Source of the DNA: Streptococcus himalayensis
GTDB lineage: Bacteria; Bacillota; Bacilli; Lactobacillales; Streptococcaceae
Reading direction: 5' to 3'
Length of the DNA stretch: 64,000 nucleotides
NCBI RefSeq assembly: GCF_001708305.1
Contig: NZ_CP016953.1
Location: 137,001 to 201,000 of the forward strand
The position numbers and the translations under genes are program-made. This document shows, piece by piece, positions 1 through 9,660 of this stretch (the stretch's first letter is position 1; every line of letters begins with the position of its first letter). The notes under the pieces are model-generated. The model made no database searches, was not told the origin of the DNA, and saw nothing but the letters and a program-made list of their open reading frames with translations.

Positions 1-464
1 GTCGTTGTTCCTTGAACCACCTCTGTTGATTTGCCACCGATGTCATCAAGAGACTTGATGGTGCTGTCATCCTTGTTCACGACCAATACATTAGGGTTTT
101 TCGCTGTTGGAGCAGCATAGAGATATTTCCCAGCACGCTCTTCTGTATAGCTGATATTGTTCACCGCCATGTGGTAACGATCGCTGTCCAGTCCTGCAAA
201 AATACCAGACCACTCTGTTGTTTCAAATTTGACTTCGTATTTGTCTGAATCCTTGAAAATTGCACGAACGAGTTCAATCTCATATCCAGTCAATTTACCA
301 TCTTCTTCATAGTTAAAGGGTTTTGGTGAAGCGTTGGTTGCGACCACAATTTCCTTTTTCCCAGAAGTAGCATTGTCAGCAGCTTTTTCATTTGAGCAAG
401 CTACCAAAGTCGCTCCTGCAAGAACTCCTGCGATAACTGCTGTATATTTTAGAATTTTTTTCAT
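1..464 (-). CDS. amino-acid ABC transporter substrate-binding lipoprotein (partial, 3' end outside window)
   Basis: The N-terminal 154 codons of an extracellular solute-binding protein of the polar amino-acid (family 3) class. A signal peptide ends in a lipobox (TLVACSN), so the mature protein should be lipid-anchored outside the membrane. The binding domain begins [18 protein letters not shown] and continues with [11 protein letters not shown] and the [18 protein letters not shown] block typical of cystine/glutamine-type binders. It is a close paralogue of the next gene (574-1362), so this is a tandem duplication. The start is the ATG at 464, with AGGAA upstream and a plausible extended -10 (TGGTATGAT) about 40 nt before it. 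The ligand cannot be told from the sequence. The C-terminal lobe and any permease genes lie to the left of the window. Confidence 0.9.
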   Translation of the reverse strand, partial: MKKILKYTAVIAGVLAGATLVACSNEKAADNATSGKKEIVVATNASPKPFNYEEDGKLTGYEIELVRAIFKDSDKYEVKFETTEWSGIFAGLDSDRYHMAVNNISYTEERAGKYLYAAPTAKNPNVLVVNKDDSTIKSLDDIGGKSTEVVQGTT

Positions 465-573
465 CTTTTCTATATTCCTCCATCTAAAATCTATTCTTAT
501 CATACCAAATCTTTTCTTTTTTGCCTAGTAGAGAGTTTTTATAGCCGCAATAGGTTTTCTCTATCTATCATTT

Positions 574-1362
574 TTATTTCTCTTTCACAAGGTAATCGCC
601 CTTTAGATAAGTTTGGCTCAAGCGTTCCAATGTCCCATCTTCTAATAATTCTTTCAAGGCTTGATTAAACTCCTTTTGAAAACCCTCTTCTCCCTTGGCA
701 AAAATCAAGTAATTATTGGGATTGCTATCTCCCTCTAATTCTACAAGATGAAACGAATACCCTCGTTCTTGAATGAGGCTTTGAACTGTTACCTTATCAA
801 AGATGAGAAAGTCCATCTCTTTATTGTCCAAATCAAGAAGACGTTTGCCAATATCTTCACCCGAATAGTCTAATACCGCAGGATTTTCACGATGTCCCTT
901 GTTCCAATCCTCTATCAGCTGAGCGGTCGATGTCCCTGTATCATCCTCTGTCTTTCGTCCGCCAATCTCACTTAAAGAAGAAATAGGCTGATCACTTCGA
1001 CTGACCAAAACCAAGGGATTTTGAGCAATAGGGAGCGAATACAAATATTTTTTTGCCCGTTCTTTCGTATAACTCAAATTATTGGCTGCAATCTGATAAC
1101 GCCCTGCGTCTAAACCAGCAAAAATGCTCTCCCAATTGGTCCGTTGGTAAGAAAAATGAACCTTGTCCAATTTTTTATCCACAGCCTTTAAGACCTCAAT
1201 ATCATATCCTGTCAACTCTCCCTTATCCTCATACGAAAAGGGTTTGACATCTCCAGCCGTCGCAACGACCAATTCCCTATCTTCTCGTTCATTTGACGCT
1301 GGCTGACAAGCACTGAGCAAGATAGCCATTATTGCAACTAGACCTAACATGTATTTTTTCAT
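574..1362 (-). CDS. amino-acid ABC transporter substrate-binding lipoprotein
   Basis: A complete 262-residue family-3 solute-binding protein with a lipobox (LLSACQ), predicted to be tethered to the outer face of the membrane and to deliver an amino acid to an ABC permease. Key blocks are LVVATAGDVKPFSYEDKG, GYDIEVLKAVDKKL and WESIFAGLDAGRYQIAANN, all matching the neighbour at 1-464. The ATG at 1362 was chosen over one 30 nt upstream because it follows a strong AGGAGG and begins a normal MKKYMLGL signal sequence. No permease or ATPase adjoins it here, so it may share the transporter encoded to the left of the window. Ligand unknown; cystine or a polar amino acid is the family expectation. Confidence 0.88.
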   Translation of the reverse strand: MKKYMLGLVAIMAILLSACQPASNEREDRELVVATAGDVKPFSYEDKGELTGYDIEVLKAVDKKLDKVHFSYQRTNWESIFAGLDAGRYQIAANNLSYTKERAKKYLYSLPIAQNPLVLVSRSDQPISSLSEIGGRKTEDDTGTSTAQLIEDWNKGHRENPAVLDYSGEDIGKRLLDLDNKEMDFLIFDKVTVQSLIQERGYSFHLVELEGDSNPNNYLIFAKGEEGFQKEFNQALKELLEDGTLERLSQTYLKGDYLVKEK

Positions 1363-1486
1363 AAATTTTTCCTCCTCTATCCAGCATAGCAAATAAATCT
1401 CGGCTTGACCAATATATTTTTTGTATCCTTGTGATAAAAAATACCTATACGAAGATTTATGCTATAATAACCTAAGGAGGTTTCCT

Positions 1487-2266
1487 ATGACTACTATTCA
1501 AACTTGTTTAAAGCAATTACAAACGACTATTCCACCTATTTTGGGAGATAACATTCTAGGAATTTATATCCACGGTTCCTATGCTCTGGATGATTTTTAT
1601 CCAAATAGTAGCGATTTAGATTACCTCATCCTTGTGAAAGAACCCCTAAACCTCTCTGAAAAACTAGCACTCATGCAAGAGACTATGAACGAGCTTTGGC
1701 CCCTAGCACCTGCTAAAAAGTTAGAATTTCATGTATTGCTACAAGAGAATTTACAGAATTGGGAAAGGGCTCATCATTTTGATTTCCATTTTTCTCCCTA
1801 TCATCTCAATGCTTACTTGAAAAATCCTCGTGCATTTTGTACAAATATGAACGGAGTAGACCAAGATTTATGGACACATATCACAGTCGCTAAAACCTGC
1901 GGTATCACCTTATTTGGAATAGATAAAGAGCTTGTATTACCAGACATTCCACCAAAAATCTATCTGCAAAGTATCTTGACGGACATTGAAACGGCAGAAA
2001 CAGATATTCTAGAGAAACCTATCTACACCATTCTAAATCTCTGCAGAACACTTGCATTTGTAGAACAAAAACTCCTGCTTTCTAAAACTACTGGCGGACA
2101 CTGGGCACTAAATCACCAACCACAGCTTAATCAAGCCCTAATTCAGACCGCCTTAAAAGCCCATACTAAGTCCCGCTCCTTTCCCAGTCATGTCTCACCG
2201 CAAGCCTTGCAAAGCTTTGCTCTGGCTTGTTTAGAGCAGATTAGAGAAAAAATAGAACTTTGCTAG
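1487..2266 (+). CDS. AadA/ANT(9)-like nucleotidyltransferase
   Basis: A 259-residue protein with the nucleotidyltransferase fold: GSYALDDF (residues 30-37) followed by SSDLDYL with metal-binding aspartates D43 and D45. The C-terminal half carries blocks typical of aminoglycoside adenylyltransferases (DQDLWTHITVAKTCGITLFG, NLCRTLAFVEQK, and GGHWAL). The family transfers AMP to hydroxyls of streptomycin or spectinomycin, but many chromosomal relatives have no proven resistance role, so the substrate is uncertain. The ATG at 1487 follows CTAAGGAGG and an extended -10 (TGCTATAAT, 1460-1468). It stands alone between leftward genes and IS copy 1, and no other resistance or mobility gene accompanies it. 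Confidence 0.8.
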   Translation: MTTIQTCLKQLQTTIPPILGDNILGIYIHGSYALDDFYPNSSDLDYLILVKEPLNLSEKLALMQETMNELWPLAPAKKLEFHVLLQENLQNWERAHHFDFHFSPYHLNAYLKNPRAFCTNMNGVDQDLWTHITVAKTCGITLFGIDKELVLPDIPPKIYLQSILTDIETAETDILEKPIYTILNLCRTLAFVEQKLLLSKTTGGHWALNHQPQLNQALIQTALKAHTKSRSFPSHVSPQALQSFALACLEQIREKIELC

Positions 2267-2336
2267 CCAAATAAGGTAAACTTGACCAAATCAATTCACT
2301 CAATCTCAGGATTTTGGATCTATTTGCCATTTATCA

Positions 2337-3750
2337 GGCTCTATAATATCTGTAGTGGGTAAATCCACTGTAGAGATTATGGAGCCTTTTTCAGTGTAGA
2401 AAAAAAGTCCCATATGACCTATAATGAAAAGCGATAAAACCATCATTTAGAAAGACTCATATGGAACAACTAAATCTTATCACAAATTTTCTCAAAATGA
2501 AAGACAAAAATATCACGATCACTAATGAATGCGACATGGGAACTCACTTAGAACTCCACGGTCACTTGGATTACACAGCCCCTAAATGCCCTTCCTGCAA
2601 GGGACAAATGGCTAAGTATGACTTCCAGAAAGCCTCTAAAATCCCCTACTTAGAAACTGCTGGCTACCCACTACTTATCCGCCTTCGAAAGCGTCGTTTC
2701 AAGTGCAAGGAATGTGGGAAAATGGCGGTCGCTGAAACTCCTATTGTTAAGAAGAACCATCAAATATCTGTCGCTGTCAACCAGAAAATCGCACAATTAC
2801 TCATCGAAAATCAAGCAATGACACATATCGCACACAGACTCTCCATTTCTACATCTACAGTTATTCGAAAACTCAATGAGTTTAAATTTGAAACGGATTG
2901 GGATAAGCTTCCAGAAGTCATGTCCTGGGATGAGTATGCCTTCAAGAAAGGGAAAATGAGCTTTATCGCTCAAGATTTTGACACAAATAACATCATCGCT
3001 ATCCTTGATGGAAGAACGCAAGCAACCATCCGAAATCACTTTCTGAGATACCCTAGACAGGTCAGAAACCGCGTTAAAATCATCACTATGGACATGTTTA
3101 GCCCTTACTACAAATTGGCTAAACAGCTTTTTCCACATGCCAAAATCGTGCTTGATCGCTTCCACATTGTGCAACATCTCAGCCGTGCTATGAACCGTGT
3201 CCGCATACAAATCATGAATCAATTCGATAGAAAATCCCAGGAATACCGTGTCTTAAAACGCTACTGGAAACTGGTACAACAAGATAGCCGTAAACTCAGT
3301 GATAAACGATTTTATCGCCCTACATTTCGCATGCATTTGACCAATAAGGAAATCTTAGACAAGCTCCTATCCTACTCAGATGAGTTACGACAACATTATG
3401 AACTCTATCAACTTCTTTTATTCCATTTCCAAGAGAGGAACTCAGAGCATTTCTTTGACCTAATTGAGCAAGAAAGAGCCACTGTTAACCCTATTTTCCA
3501 GACGGTATTTAAGACCTTTCTAAAGGATAAGGACAAGGTTTTAAACGCTTTGGAATTGCCTTATTCCAACGCTAAATTGGAAGCTACCAATAATCTTATC
3601 AAAGTCATTAAACGAAATGCCTTTGGTTTCAGGAACTTTGAAAACTTCAAAAAGCGGATTTTGATTGCCTTAAACATCAAAAAAGAGAAGACCAAGTTGG
3701 TCCTCTCTAGGTGTTAGCTGACATCTACCCACTACAGTTGACAAAGAGCC
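2337..3750 (+). mobile_element. ISL3-family insertion sequence, copy 1
   Basis: A 1414-bp element with imperfect terminal inverted repeats. The left end begins GGCTCTATAATATCTGTAGT and the right end, read inward, begins GGCTCTTTGTCAACTGTAGT. It is flanked by a perfect 8-bp target duplication ATTTATCA (2329-2336 and 3751-3758). It carries one transposase gene. The first 50 bp of the left end form a long imperfect hairpin closed by GGCTC and GAGCC, which may shield the transposase from read-through transcription. The same element recurs at 17300, 44426 and 61599, always in the same orientation. Confidence 0.96.
2461..3717 (+). CDS. ISL3-family transposase (IS copy 1)
   Basis: A full-length 418-residue transposase that excises and reinserts its element. 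It has an N-terminal zinc-finger pair (CPSCKG near residue 41 and CKECGK near 82), a helix-turn-helix (HIAHRLSISTSTVIRKLNEF) and a DDE-type catalytic core: MSWDEYAF, ITMDMFSPYY and DRFHIVQ, with the final acidic residue expected near LEATNNLIKVIKR. The start overlaps CATATGG and a TATAAT at 2420-2425 may be its -10. Compared with copies 2-4 it has private changes (ENQ for EKQ, KIITMD for KFITMD, YYKLAK for YYQLAK, FHIVQ for FHVVQ). No frameshift is present, so it looks potentially active. Confidence 0.96.
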   Translation: MEQLNLITNFLKMKDKNITITNECDMGTHLELHGHLDYTAPKCPSCKGQMAKYDFQKASKIPYLETAGYPLLIRLRKRRFKCKECGKMAVAETPIVKKNHQISVAVNQKIAQLLIENQAMTHIAHRLSISTSTVIRKLNEFKFETDWDKLPEVMSWDEYAFKKGKMSFIAQDFDTNNIIAILDGRTQATIRNHFLRYPRQVRNRVKIITMDMFSPYYKLAKQLFPHAKIVLDRFHIVQHLSRAMNRVRIQIMNQFDRKSQEYRVLKRYWKLVQQDSRKLSDKRFYRPTFRMHLTNKEILDKLLSYSDELRQHYELYQLLLFHFQERNSEHFFDLIEQERATVNPIFQTVFKTFLKDKDKVLNALELPYSNAKLEATNNLIKVIKRNAFGFRNFENFKKRILIALNIKKEKTKLVLSRC

Positions 3751-3793
3751 ATTTATCATTGATAGCCTCCCATTCTTTCTGATACATCAAACA

Positions 3794-3824
3794 ACCCCTT
3801 GGAAACACTCGATTTCCAAGGGGT
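3794..3824 (-). terminator. rho-independent terminator of yebC
   Basis: A perfect 12-bp stem (arm ACCCCTTGGAAA on the transcribed strand, 3813-3824 pairing with 3794-3805) with a 7-nt loop, starting 12 nt after the yebC stop codon. The T-tract after it is short and interrupted. Confidence 0.75.
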
Positions 3825-3835
3825 ATTGCTCATCA

Positions 3836-4552
3836 TTAAAATCCTTCTACGTTGGTGTAGACCTTTTGAACGTCTTCGTCGTCTTCTAATACATCAACCA
3901 ATTTTTCAAAGACTGCAAGGTCATCTCCTTCCAGTACAACTTCTGATTGAGGAATCATCTCAAGCTCTGTCACTTGGAATTCTTCGATACCAGACTCGCG
4001 AAGAGCTACGATAGCTTTGTGAAGGTCTGTTGGTGCCGTATAAACAGTGATTGTGCCATCTTCTGCTTCTACATCATCCACATCAACATCTGCTTCTAGG
4101 AGCAATTCGAAAATGCTATCTGCATCGTCGCCTGCAAAGACCACAACTCCTTTATTGTCAAAGAGATAGGATACAGAACCACTCGCTCCCATATTGCCAC
4201 CATTTTTCCCAAATGCCGCACGGACATTGGCCGCTGTACGGTTCACATTTGAGGTCAAGGTATCGACAATCAACATAGACCCATTTGGTCCAAAACCTTC
4301 ATAACGGCCTTCTGTAAAGGTTTCATCCGTATTTCCTTTTGCCTTATCAATCGCCTTGTCAATGACATGCTTTGGTACTTGTGCTTGTTTGGCACGGTCA
4401 ACAACAAATTTTAAGGCTGTGTTGGTTTCTGGATCTGGATCCCCTTTTTTTGCTGCTACATAGATTTCAACACCAAATTTGGCATAAACTTTTGAGTTTG
4501 CTCCATCCTTGGCTGTTTTTTTTGCCACAATATTGGCCCATTTACGTCCCAT
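3836..4552 (-). CDS. yebC: YebC/PmpR-family transcriptional regulator / translation factor
   Basis: A 238-residue member of the widespread YebC/PmpR family (TACO1 homologue). It starts [20 protein letters not shown] and contains the [19 protein letters not shown] and GSVSYLF blocks diagnostic of the family; length is normal. Family members bind DNA as regulators, and recent work links some to translation of proline-rich stretches; which role applies here is not visible. The start is an ATG at 4552 with AAAGGAG seven nt upstream. It is a single-gene unit, with a terminator after it and tmcAL convergent in direction behind a 75-nt gap. Confidence 0.95.
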   Translation of the reverse strand: MGRKWANIVAKKTAKDGANSKVYAKFGVEIYVAAKKGDPDPETNTALKFVVDRAKQAQVPKHVIDKAIDKAKGNTDETFTEGRYEGFGPNGSMLIVDTLTSNVNRTAANVRAAFGKNGGNMGASGSVSYLFDNKGVVVFAGDDADSIFELLLEADVDVDDVEAEDGTITVYTAPTDLHKAIVALRESGIEEFQVTELEMIPQSEVVLEGDDLAVFEKLVDVLEDDEDVQKVYTNVEGF

Positions 4553-4627
4553 TGGATACTCCTTTGTTCTAGTTTAAATCCTTTATATTATAACACAGGA
4601 CATCAGAAAATGCACGAACTTGTTTGA

Positions 4628-5716
4628 TTAAATTTGAATGGGAATTCGGCCAACATTCTGCTCGACAAGCTGAGGATTGCCCAGTTGGTAAATCCGATCT
4701 GCCTGCTGGGTAAGGGGGTCCCACGCTTCTTTTCCAATTCGGCTAATCAGTGCAACTTCTTGCTTGATACGAGCTAAGTGCTTACGCCCCTTTTCCGTAA
4801 AGCCTAACAAGTGGATGACTTGGGGAAGGGGCTTTTCCTGTGCCTGAACCAAGATGTAGGTCAACAGTCGTCGAACCCGTGCCTTAGTATAGCGTTTGGT
4901 CGCAATCTGCTCGACCAATTCTTCCATTGAAGTCGCCAACTTTATCGCTTCTCTGATTCGACTGGCCATTTCTTGGTTGACTTGGTAAATACTCGTCAAA
5001 TCTGGATTGGAGAGAATTTGATAGCGGAGATAGGGGAAATAATTCTCCCATGACACATGGGGAACTTGCCTTAGTAAATCTCCACTTGGACTAAAAGTGG
5101 CTATAAAGTCTGCATCGTCAATGCGATGTCTCAAAGCCGTAGCTGAAGCAAATTCCAAATGTGAGGCAAGCGAATGAAACCCAGCTCCCTCTCGTTTAAT
5201 CGGACACAATGCAATTCCTTTGCCTGCTACCGCCTTTGCATAGGCTAGAGCAAGAACATGATTGGGAGTATCGCCTGAAAAGCTCAAACCTGCAAAGGTC
5301 TCCCACATGGCCTGTGTTTTTTCAGGATAACTGAGTCGATCAGGTAAATTGGCTAGAAAATCAGCCATTTCAGCACTTTTTAACTCGTAGAGCTCTGCTA
5401 TTTTCCCATAATCCAACATTTCTTCTGTCCCAAAGGAAAGCTGAGTCACTCCCAAACGAGCTAAGATATCCACCGCTCCTTGGGCAAAAAAATCTGCTGC
5501 CTGCACACTGACTAAAAAGGGCAATTCAACGACTAAATCTGCACCGTTCTCCAACGCCATCTGCGCTCTTGTCCACTTATCTACAATAGCAGGCTCCCCC
5601 CGTTGGGTAAAATTTCCACTCATGGCAACAACTTTCAATCCTTCGGCCTTAGAAAGTAGGTAGGCATGTCCATTATGAAAGGGATTGAACTCTGCAACAA
5701 TGCCTGTCACTATCAT
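4628..5716 (-). CDS. tmcAL: tRNA(Met) cytidine acetate ligase TmcAL (YlbM)
   Basis: A 362-residue protein of the nucleotidyltransferase superfamily. The N-terminal signature [15 protein letters not shown] holds the HxGH-type ATP-binding motif. The family activates acetate with ATP and forms N4-acetylcytidine at the wobble base of elongator tRNA-Met. [16 protein letters not shown] and [20 protein letters not shown] match conserved blocks. The start overlaps the stop of the upstream methyltransferase by 4 nt, indicating translational coupling. It is the last gene of the leftward block that begins at yqeG; length is a little shorter than the usual 365-400 residues. Confidence 0.93.
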   Translation of the reverse strand: MIVTGIVAEFNPFHNGHAYLLSKAEGLKVVAMSGNFTQRGEPAIVDKWTRAQMALENGADLVVELPFLVSVQAADFFAQGAVDILARLGVTQLSFGTEEMLDYGKIAELYELKSAEMADFLANLPDRLSYPEKTQAMWETFAGLSFSGDTPNHVLALAYAKAVAGKGIALCPIKREGAGFHSLASHLEFASATALRHRIDDADFIATFSPSGDLLRQVPHVSWENYFPYLRYQILSNPDLTSIYQVNQEMASRIREAIKLATSMEELVEQIATKRYTKARVRRLLTYILVQAQEKPLPQVIHLLGFTEKGRKHLARIKQEVALISRIGKEAWDPLTQQADRIYQLGNPQLVEQNVGRIPIQI

Positions 5717-6447
5717 TTTTCTGCTACAAAGAACCAGCGAGCACTGGTCTCTATTGGTTCCTTGTCCTCAAAGTCAGCATAGACCTTAACTTGTTTAAAA
5801 CCAGCCTGCTCCAGTAACACATCATAGGTCAATAACTCATAGGTCCGCTCTTCATGAATCTCATCTACCCGGCTGAAACGACCATCTTCTTCCTGAACAA
5901 AGAAGGTCAGTTCATGCACAATAGAGTGTGGTGGCTCATCCGCATAGGTATCCCAAACAAAGGCAAAATCTTCCGCATTTTCATGATAGCTATAACCTGG
6001 AAAAACCTCGTCCATTTGGTAGGTCGAGTGGACATCAAAGAGAAAACGGCCCCCTTCATTGAGATGATTATAAACCTCTTGAAAGACCTGACCAACCTCG
6101 ACCTCATCAGCCATGTAGCAAATCGAATCCGAATAACAGGTCACCATATCAAAGCTAGCAAGACCAGACAAGTCCAGCATATTGCCTTCTAAAAAGGGGA
6201 TCTCCATTCCAGCTACTTGGCTACGTTTTTTAGCCAACTCAAGCATTTCTCGGCTCAAATCAAGACCTGTTACATCAAAGCCAGCTTCTTTGAAGCGGAT
6301 GGATTGAATGCCCGTTCCACAAGCCAATTCAAGGAGTTTTGTTTTTCCTTTCGGAAAATGTCTCAAACTAAAATCCGTCCATTTGTCATACAAACTATCA
6401 TCCATAATGGCATCATAGACTGAGGCAAAGGTTTCATAAGTCGCCAT
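5713..6447 (-). CDS. class I SAM-dependent methyltransferase (YqeM-like)
   Basis: A 244-residue Rossmann-fold methyltransferase. Motif I is [15 protein letters not shown] (about residues 38-52), followed by GLDLSREML and the NMLDL acidic motif. The family methylates unidentified substrates, and its position between rsfS and tmcAL is conserved in streptococci. The ATG at 6447 has GAAAGGAAAT upstream. A strong terminator-like hairpin (6468-6500) lies just before the start, so this gene and tmcAL may be partly uncoupled from rsfS transcription. The four-base overlap with tmcAL suggests joint translation. Confidence 0.88.
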   Translation of the reverse strand: MATYETFASVYDAIMDDSLYDKWTDFSLRHFPKGKTKLLELACGTGIQSIRFKEAGFDVTGLDLSREMLELAKKRSQVAGMEIPFLEGNMLDLSGLASFDMVTCYSDSICYMADEVEVGQVFQEVYNHLNEGGRFLFDVHSTYQMDEVFPGYSYHENAEDFAFVWDTYADEPPHSIVHELTFFVQEEDGRFSRVDEIHEERTYELLTYDVLLEQAGFKQVKVYADFEDKEPIETSARWFFVAEK

Positions 6448-6467
6448 GTTATTTCCTTTCTTTTCTT

Positions 6468-6500
6468 GAAAAACTCAGTCGGCTCCCAACTGAGTTTTTC
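6468..6500 (-). terminator. terminator or attenuator between rsfS and the methyltransferase gene
   Basis: A perfect 11-bp inverted repeat (GAAAAACTCAG and CTGAGTTTTTC) with an 11-nt loop and a T5 run in the descending arm. It lies 21 nt before the methyltransferase start. It would end or attenuate transcription coming from yqeG-rsfS. Confidence 0.75.
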
Positions 6501-6590
6501 ATATTTATTTCAGCTTATTACGTTCTTGTCATACAGATTTTGGGATGATAAATGTTCCGACTATCACATGAAACACTTATCAGACAAGAC

Positions 6591-6941
6591 TTACAACCAC
6601 TCGGAAATCTCAAGGTTATCCGCTTCGTGCCACAATTTTTCAAGATTATAATGCGTACGCATTTCTTCTGAGAAGATATGGACAACAACCCCACCTAAGT
6701 CGAGCAAGACCCAGCCTCCGGCTGCATCCCCCTCTAGTTGGCTCGCTGCAAAACCAGCTTCTTTGACTTTTTCACGAATATGCTCAGCAATCGCCTCTAA
6801 CTGACGACTATTCATCGAGCTAGCAATCACAAAATAGTCTGTTACACTGGTCACGTTTGTTACATCCAGTGCGACAATTTCTTCTGCACGTTTTTCATCA
6901 GCCGCCTTGACGACCAATTCTACTAATTCTTTTTCTTTCAC
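6591..6941 (-). CDS. rsfS: ribosomal silencing factor RsfS
   Basis: A 116-residue protein that binds ribosomal protein uL14 and blocks joining of the subunits when nutrients run out. It contains the family blocks [32 protein letters not shown] and [14 protein letters not shown], and has normal length. The start appears to be a GTG at 6941 with GAGG seven nt upstream; no in-frame ATG with a better site is present. It lies 22 nt after yqeK. Many streptococci carry a cysteine hydrolase gene between these two; none is present here. Confidence 0.95.
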   Translation of the reverse strand: MKEKELVELVVKAADEKRAEEIVALDVTNVTSVTDYFVIASSMNSRQLEAIAEHIREKVKEAGFAASQLEGDAAGGWVLLDLGGVVVHIFSEEMRTHYNLEKLWHEADNLEISEWL

Positions 6942-6963
6942 GTTTTACCTCATTATTGGTTAC

Positions 6964-7548
6964 TTACTGCAAATATCCCACATAAGCATTATAGGTTTCA
7001 ATTGTTTGGGGATAGATCGGAATCGCTTTTTTAGCCAAATGAGCAACTGTCTGCGCCGTCTCATAGGCAACCGCCAGTTCCAAACATTCTTTGGCTAATC
7101 TTCTTGCCTCATCTACTCCAGGAAAATCACGATTTGGCTCAATGTAATCCGCTACATAGAGAACCTTATCGAGCAAGGTCATCTGGGCTGCACCTACTGT
7201 ATGACGCTGAATTGCCTGTAAAATTTCCTGATCTTCTATTCCAAAATCATGACGAATTTTATAGGCACCAACAATCCCATGCCAGACATTATTGCCCCAG
7301 ACTTTCAAGTCCTCATCCAGTTGATGCTGGTCAATCAGGTCTAAAAATACCTGATCATCAACCTCTTTGGCATAATCATGAAGAAGAGCAGCAAGACTGG
7401 CTTTTCGTTCATCACAACCATACTGACGAGCCAACTCAAGTGCTGCTTTTTCTACCCCCAGAACATGACGAAATCGTTTCTCAGACATGGCAGAGCGAAT
7501 TTTTTCTAGGATCTTCTCACGGTCAAAGGATAAATCAGCTGCTATCAT
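6964..7548 (-). CDS. yqeK: HD-domain nucleotide hydrolase YqeK
   Basis: A 194-residue HD-superfamily phosphohydrolase. The metal-binding HD pair is in [13 protein letters not shown] (about residues 50-62), with a preceding [16 protein letters not shown] helix and [16 protein letters not shown] near residue 130. Family members symmetrically cleave diadenosine tetraphosphate. The start overlaps the nadD stop by 4 nt (ATGA type), so nadD and yqeK are translationally coupled, as is usual in Firmicutes. Confidence 0.94.
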   Translation of the reverse strand: MIAADLSFDREKILEKIRSAMSEKRFRHVLGVEKAALELARQYGCDERKASLAALLHDYAKEVDDQVFLDLIDQHQLDEDLKVWGNNVWHGIVGAYKIRHDFGIEDQEILQAIQRHTVGAAQMTLLDKVLYVADYIEPNRDFPGVDEARRLAKECLELAVAYETAQTVAHLAKKAIPIYPQTIETYNAYVGYLQ

Positions 7549-8177
7549 ATATAGAGACCTTCTTTCTCAATATAATCCAGAACAGACTGGGGCAAGAGGA
7601 AATTCGGACGGCGGCCATTCGCCAAACATTCCCGAATCATGCTCGATGAAATATCCATCAAAGGAACATCCACCCAGATTACAGGATAAGAGGTCCCTGC
7701 CTTATAGCGTGGACGTTGCACACCGACAAATTGCACCAGCTGAATCAGCTCATCAATCCGGTGCCACTTAGGCAAATAATCCACCATATCTGCTCCAATG
7801 ATAAAGTAATAATCCGTATCGGGATGCTGTTCTGTCAGAGACTGCATGGTATCATAGGTATAGCTAATCCCCCCACGCTCCAACTCAATCGTCTCCAATC
7901 CAAGCCCTTCTACTCCTTCAATCGCAAGCTCCAACATCTTCAAACGATGTCTCTCGTCAATGGTTTCTTTTTTGTCCACATGAGGAGGTTCATATTCGGG
8001 TAGGAGTAGCACTTGGTCTAAGCCCAATTGCTGCCGCACTTGATCAGCTATGACTAGATGTGCATTGTGGACAGGGTTGAAATTCCCCCCTAAAATCCCT
8101 ACTTGTTTGCGTTTTTTTTCCTTTACTTCTGGTTTCAAATCCACCTTCGTAAAGGGAGTTAAGAGTTCAATCGCCAT
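7545..8177 (-). CDS. nadD: nicotinate-nucleotide adenylyltransferase NadD
   Basis: A 210-residue enzyme that joins ATP and nicotinate mononucleotide to form deamido-NAD in NAD synthesis. The nucleotidyltransferase signature [13 protein letters not shown] and the C-terminal ISSSMIR motif (ISSTxIR class) are both present. An upstream ATG at 8201 would add eight residues, but the ATG at 8177 has AAGGAG six nt before it and gives the length usual for streptococcal NadD, so it was chosen. It overlaps yqeK by 4 nt. Confidence 0.95.
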   Translation of the reverse strand: MAIELLTPFTKVDLKPEVKEKKRKQVGILGGNFNPVHNAHLVIADQVRQQLGLDQVLLLPEYEPPHVDKKETIDERHRLKMLELAIEGVEGLGLETIELERGGISYTYDTMQSLTEQHPDTDYYFIIGADMVDYLPKWHRIDELIQLVQFVGVQRPRYKAGTSYPVIWVDVPLMDISSSMIRECLANGRRPNFLLPQSVLDYIEKEGLYI

Positions 8178-8222
8178 CTCTACTCCTTCTCCATTATCCA
8201 TCTGTCTTGGTAATGCAAATCG

Positions 8223-8534
8223 CTAGATTTCCTTTACTTTTACAGAAAGTTTTCGATTTTCTTTCTTGCTTGACTGCTTAAATAAAATCAGGGTTCGCCC
8301 AATTTTCTGTACAGTATCTACTCCGATTTCTTCTTCCAAGGTTTCTGCCACATCATGGATATTTTCATCCGTATTTTGAAGCAGCGTCACCTTAATCAGC
8401 TCTCGTCTGTCCAATGCCTGACGAACGCTGGTCTTAATTTGGTCGTTTAAACCGTATTTCCCAATTTGAATAATGGGTTTTAAACTGTGAGCTTGGCTAT
8501 TTAAGAAAGCCCTTTGCTTTGATGTTAATGTCAT
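8223..8534 (-). CDS. yhbY: YhbY-type CRM-domain RNA-binding protein
   Basis: A 103-residue CRM-domain protein associated with pre-50S ribosomal particles. It opens LTSKQRAFLNSQAHSLKPII and contains GKYGLNDQ (a GxxG-type RNA-binding loop) and the RRELIKV and GRTLILF strands. The gene sits between yqeH and nadD as in most Firmicutes, 18 nt after yqeH, which supports a shared role in ribosome assembly. Confidence 0.95.
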   Translation of the reverse strand: MTLTSKQRAFLNSQAHSLKPIIQIGKYGLNDQIKTSVRQALDRRELIKVTLLQNTDENIHDVAETLEEEIGVDTVQKIGRTLILFKQSSKKENRKLSVKVKEI

Positions 8535-8552
8535 TGTATTTCCTTTTTGTAT

Positions 8553-9659
8553 TTATATAATTGCTTTTCGTGTAACAACTCCCACACCCTTTGGTGCCCA
8601 CGCTGCTACTTTTGCTGCACTATTGAGCCGAATCCAGCCAAGACCTGAGAACACCACATCTGTCTTTTCTGTAATGGTGAACTCATGCCGTACCAACTCT
8701 GGAAAGGTTCCTAACTCTGCCTTGGTCGGCGGTACCAATAGACTTCCAGCGTGCTTTTGGTAAAACTCTGTCGCACCTTCTAATTTCGTACGGTGAAGTT
8801 TTAATTCATTGTCAAAAAATGCGGTAAAGCCTTGTTTGTCTCCTGCGATAAAGTCAAATCGTCCCAAACCAGCCAAAAAGAGGGTTTGTTCTGGATTTAA
8901 CTGATAGGTCTTGGGTTTGATTTCCTTACGCGGACTGGCAAATTTCAGATTTTTCCCAGACAGGTAATGGGCCATTTGGTGACGATGGATAATCCCAGGC
9001 GTGTCATAGATATGGGCACCATCCGCAAGTGGAATCTCAATCTTATCCAAGGTTGTTCCCGGAAAACGTGAAGTCGTAATGATATCCTTATCCCCAGTAA
9101 TTTCTTGGATAATAGCGTTGATAAGAGTTGATTTGCCGACATTCGTCACACCAACCACATAGACATCTCTACCCTGTCTCAGCTTTTCAATCTTGTCCAT
9201 CAAATCCTTGATAGCGTCTTTTTGCTGAGCACTCGCTAGGATAACATCCACAGGTCTCAACCCTTCCTCATGTGCACGCTCAGCCAGCCATTGGGTTACC
9301 TTGCTTGCCTTCACAGATTTAGGAAGAATATCCTTTTTATTCCCCACCAGTAAAATATCATTCCTCGATACAAAACGAGGCAAACCAGGGATAATCGAGC
9401 CATTAAAGTCGAAAATATCAACGACATTGACCACCAAAGCTTTGCTATCTCCCACTTCATGCAAGAGTTTCAAAAATTCATCATCAGTGATTTGGACATC
9501 CGTGATTTCATTATAATGACGCAAGCGAAAACAACGCTGGCAGTACAATTCTCCAGTCTCTAAACCTTTTTCTAAAGCACTTTGGGGCGTATAGCCTAGC
9601 TCTTTTTTATGCTCTGTTTGAATCACGACTCCACAGCCGATACAAAGAAGTTCTTCCAT
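8553..9659 (-). CDS. yqeH: ribosome-biogenesis GTPase YqeH
   Basis: A 368-residue circularly permuted GTPase needed for assembly of the 30S subunit. It begins with a zinc finger (CIGCG and YCQRCFRLRHY). The G motifs come in permuted order: G4 (GNKKD) first, then G1 (VGVTNVGKSTLIN), then G3 (YDTPG). An upstream start at 9761 is possible in frame, but it overlaps yqeG and lacks the family N-terminus; the ATG at 9659 gives MEELLCIGCG and lies one base after the yqeG stop region. Confidence 0.95.
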   Translation of the reverse strand: MEELLCIGCGVVIQTEHKKELGYTPQSALEKGLETGELYCQRCFRLRHYNEITDVQITDDEFLKLLHEVGDSKALVVNVVDIFDFNGSIIPGLPRFVSRNDILLVGNKKDILPKSVKASKVTQWLAERAHEEGLRPVDVILASAQQKDAIKDLMDKIEKLRQGRDVYVVGVTNVGKSTLINAIIQEITGDKDIITTSRFPGTTLDKIEIPLADGAHIYDTPGIIHRHQMAHYLSGKNLKFASPRKEIKPKTYQLNPEQTLFLAGLGRFDFIAGDKQGFTAFFDNELKLHRTKLEGATEFYQKHAGSLLVPPTKAELGTFPELVRHEFTITEKTDVVFSGLGWIRLNSAAKVAAWAPKGVGVVTRKAII

Positions 9660-9660
9660 C

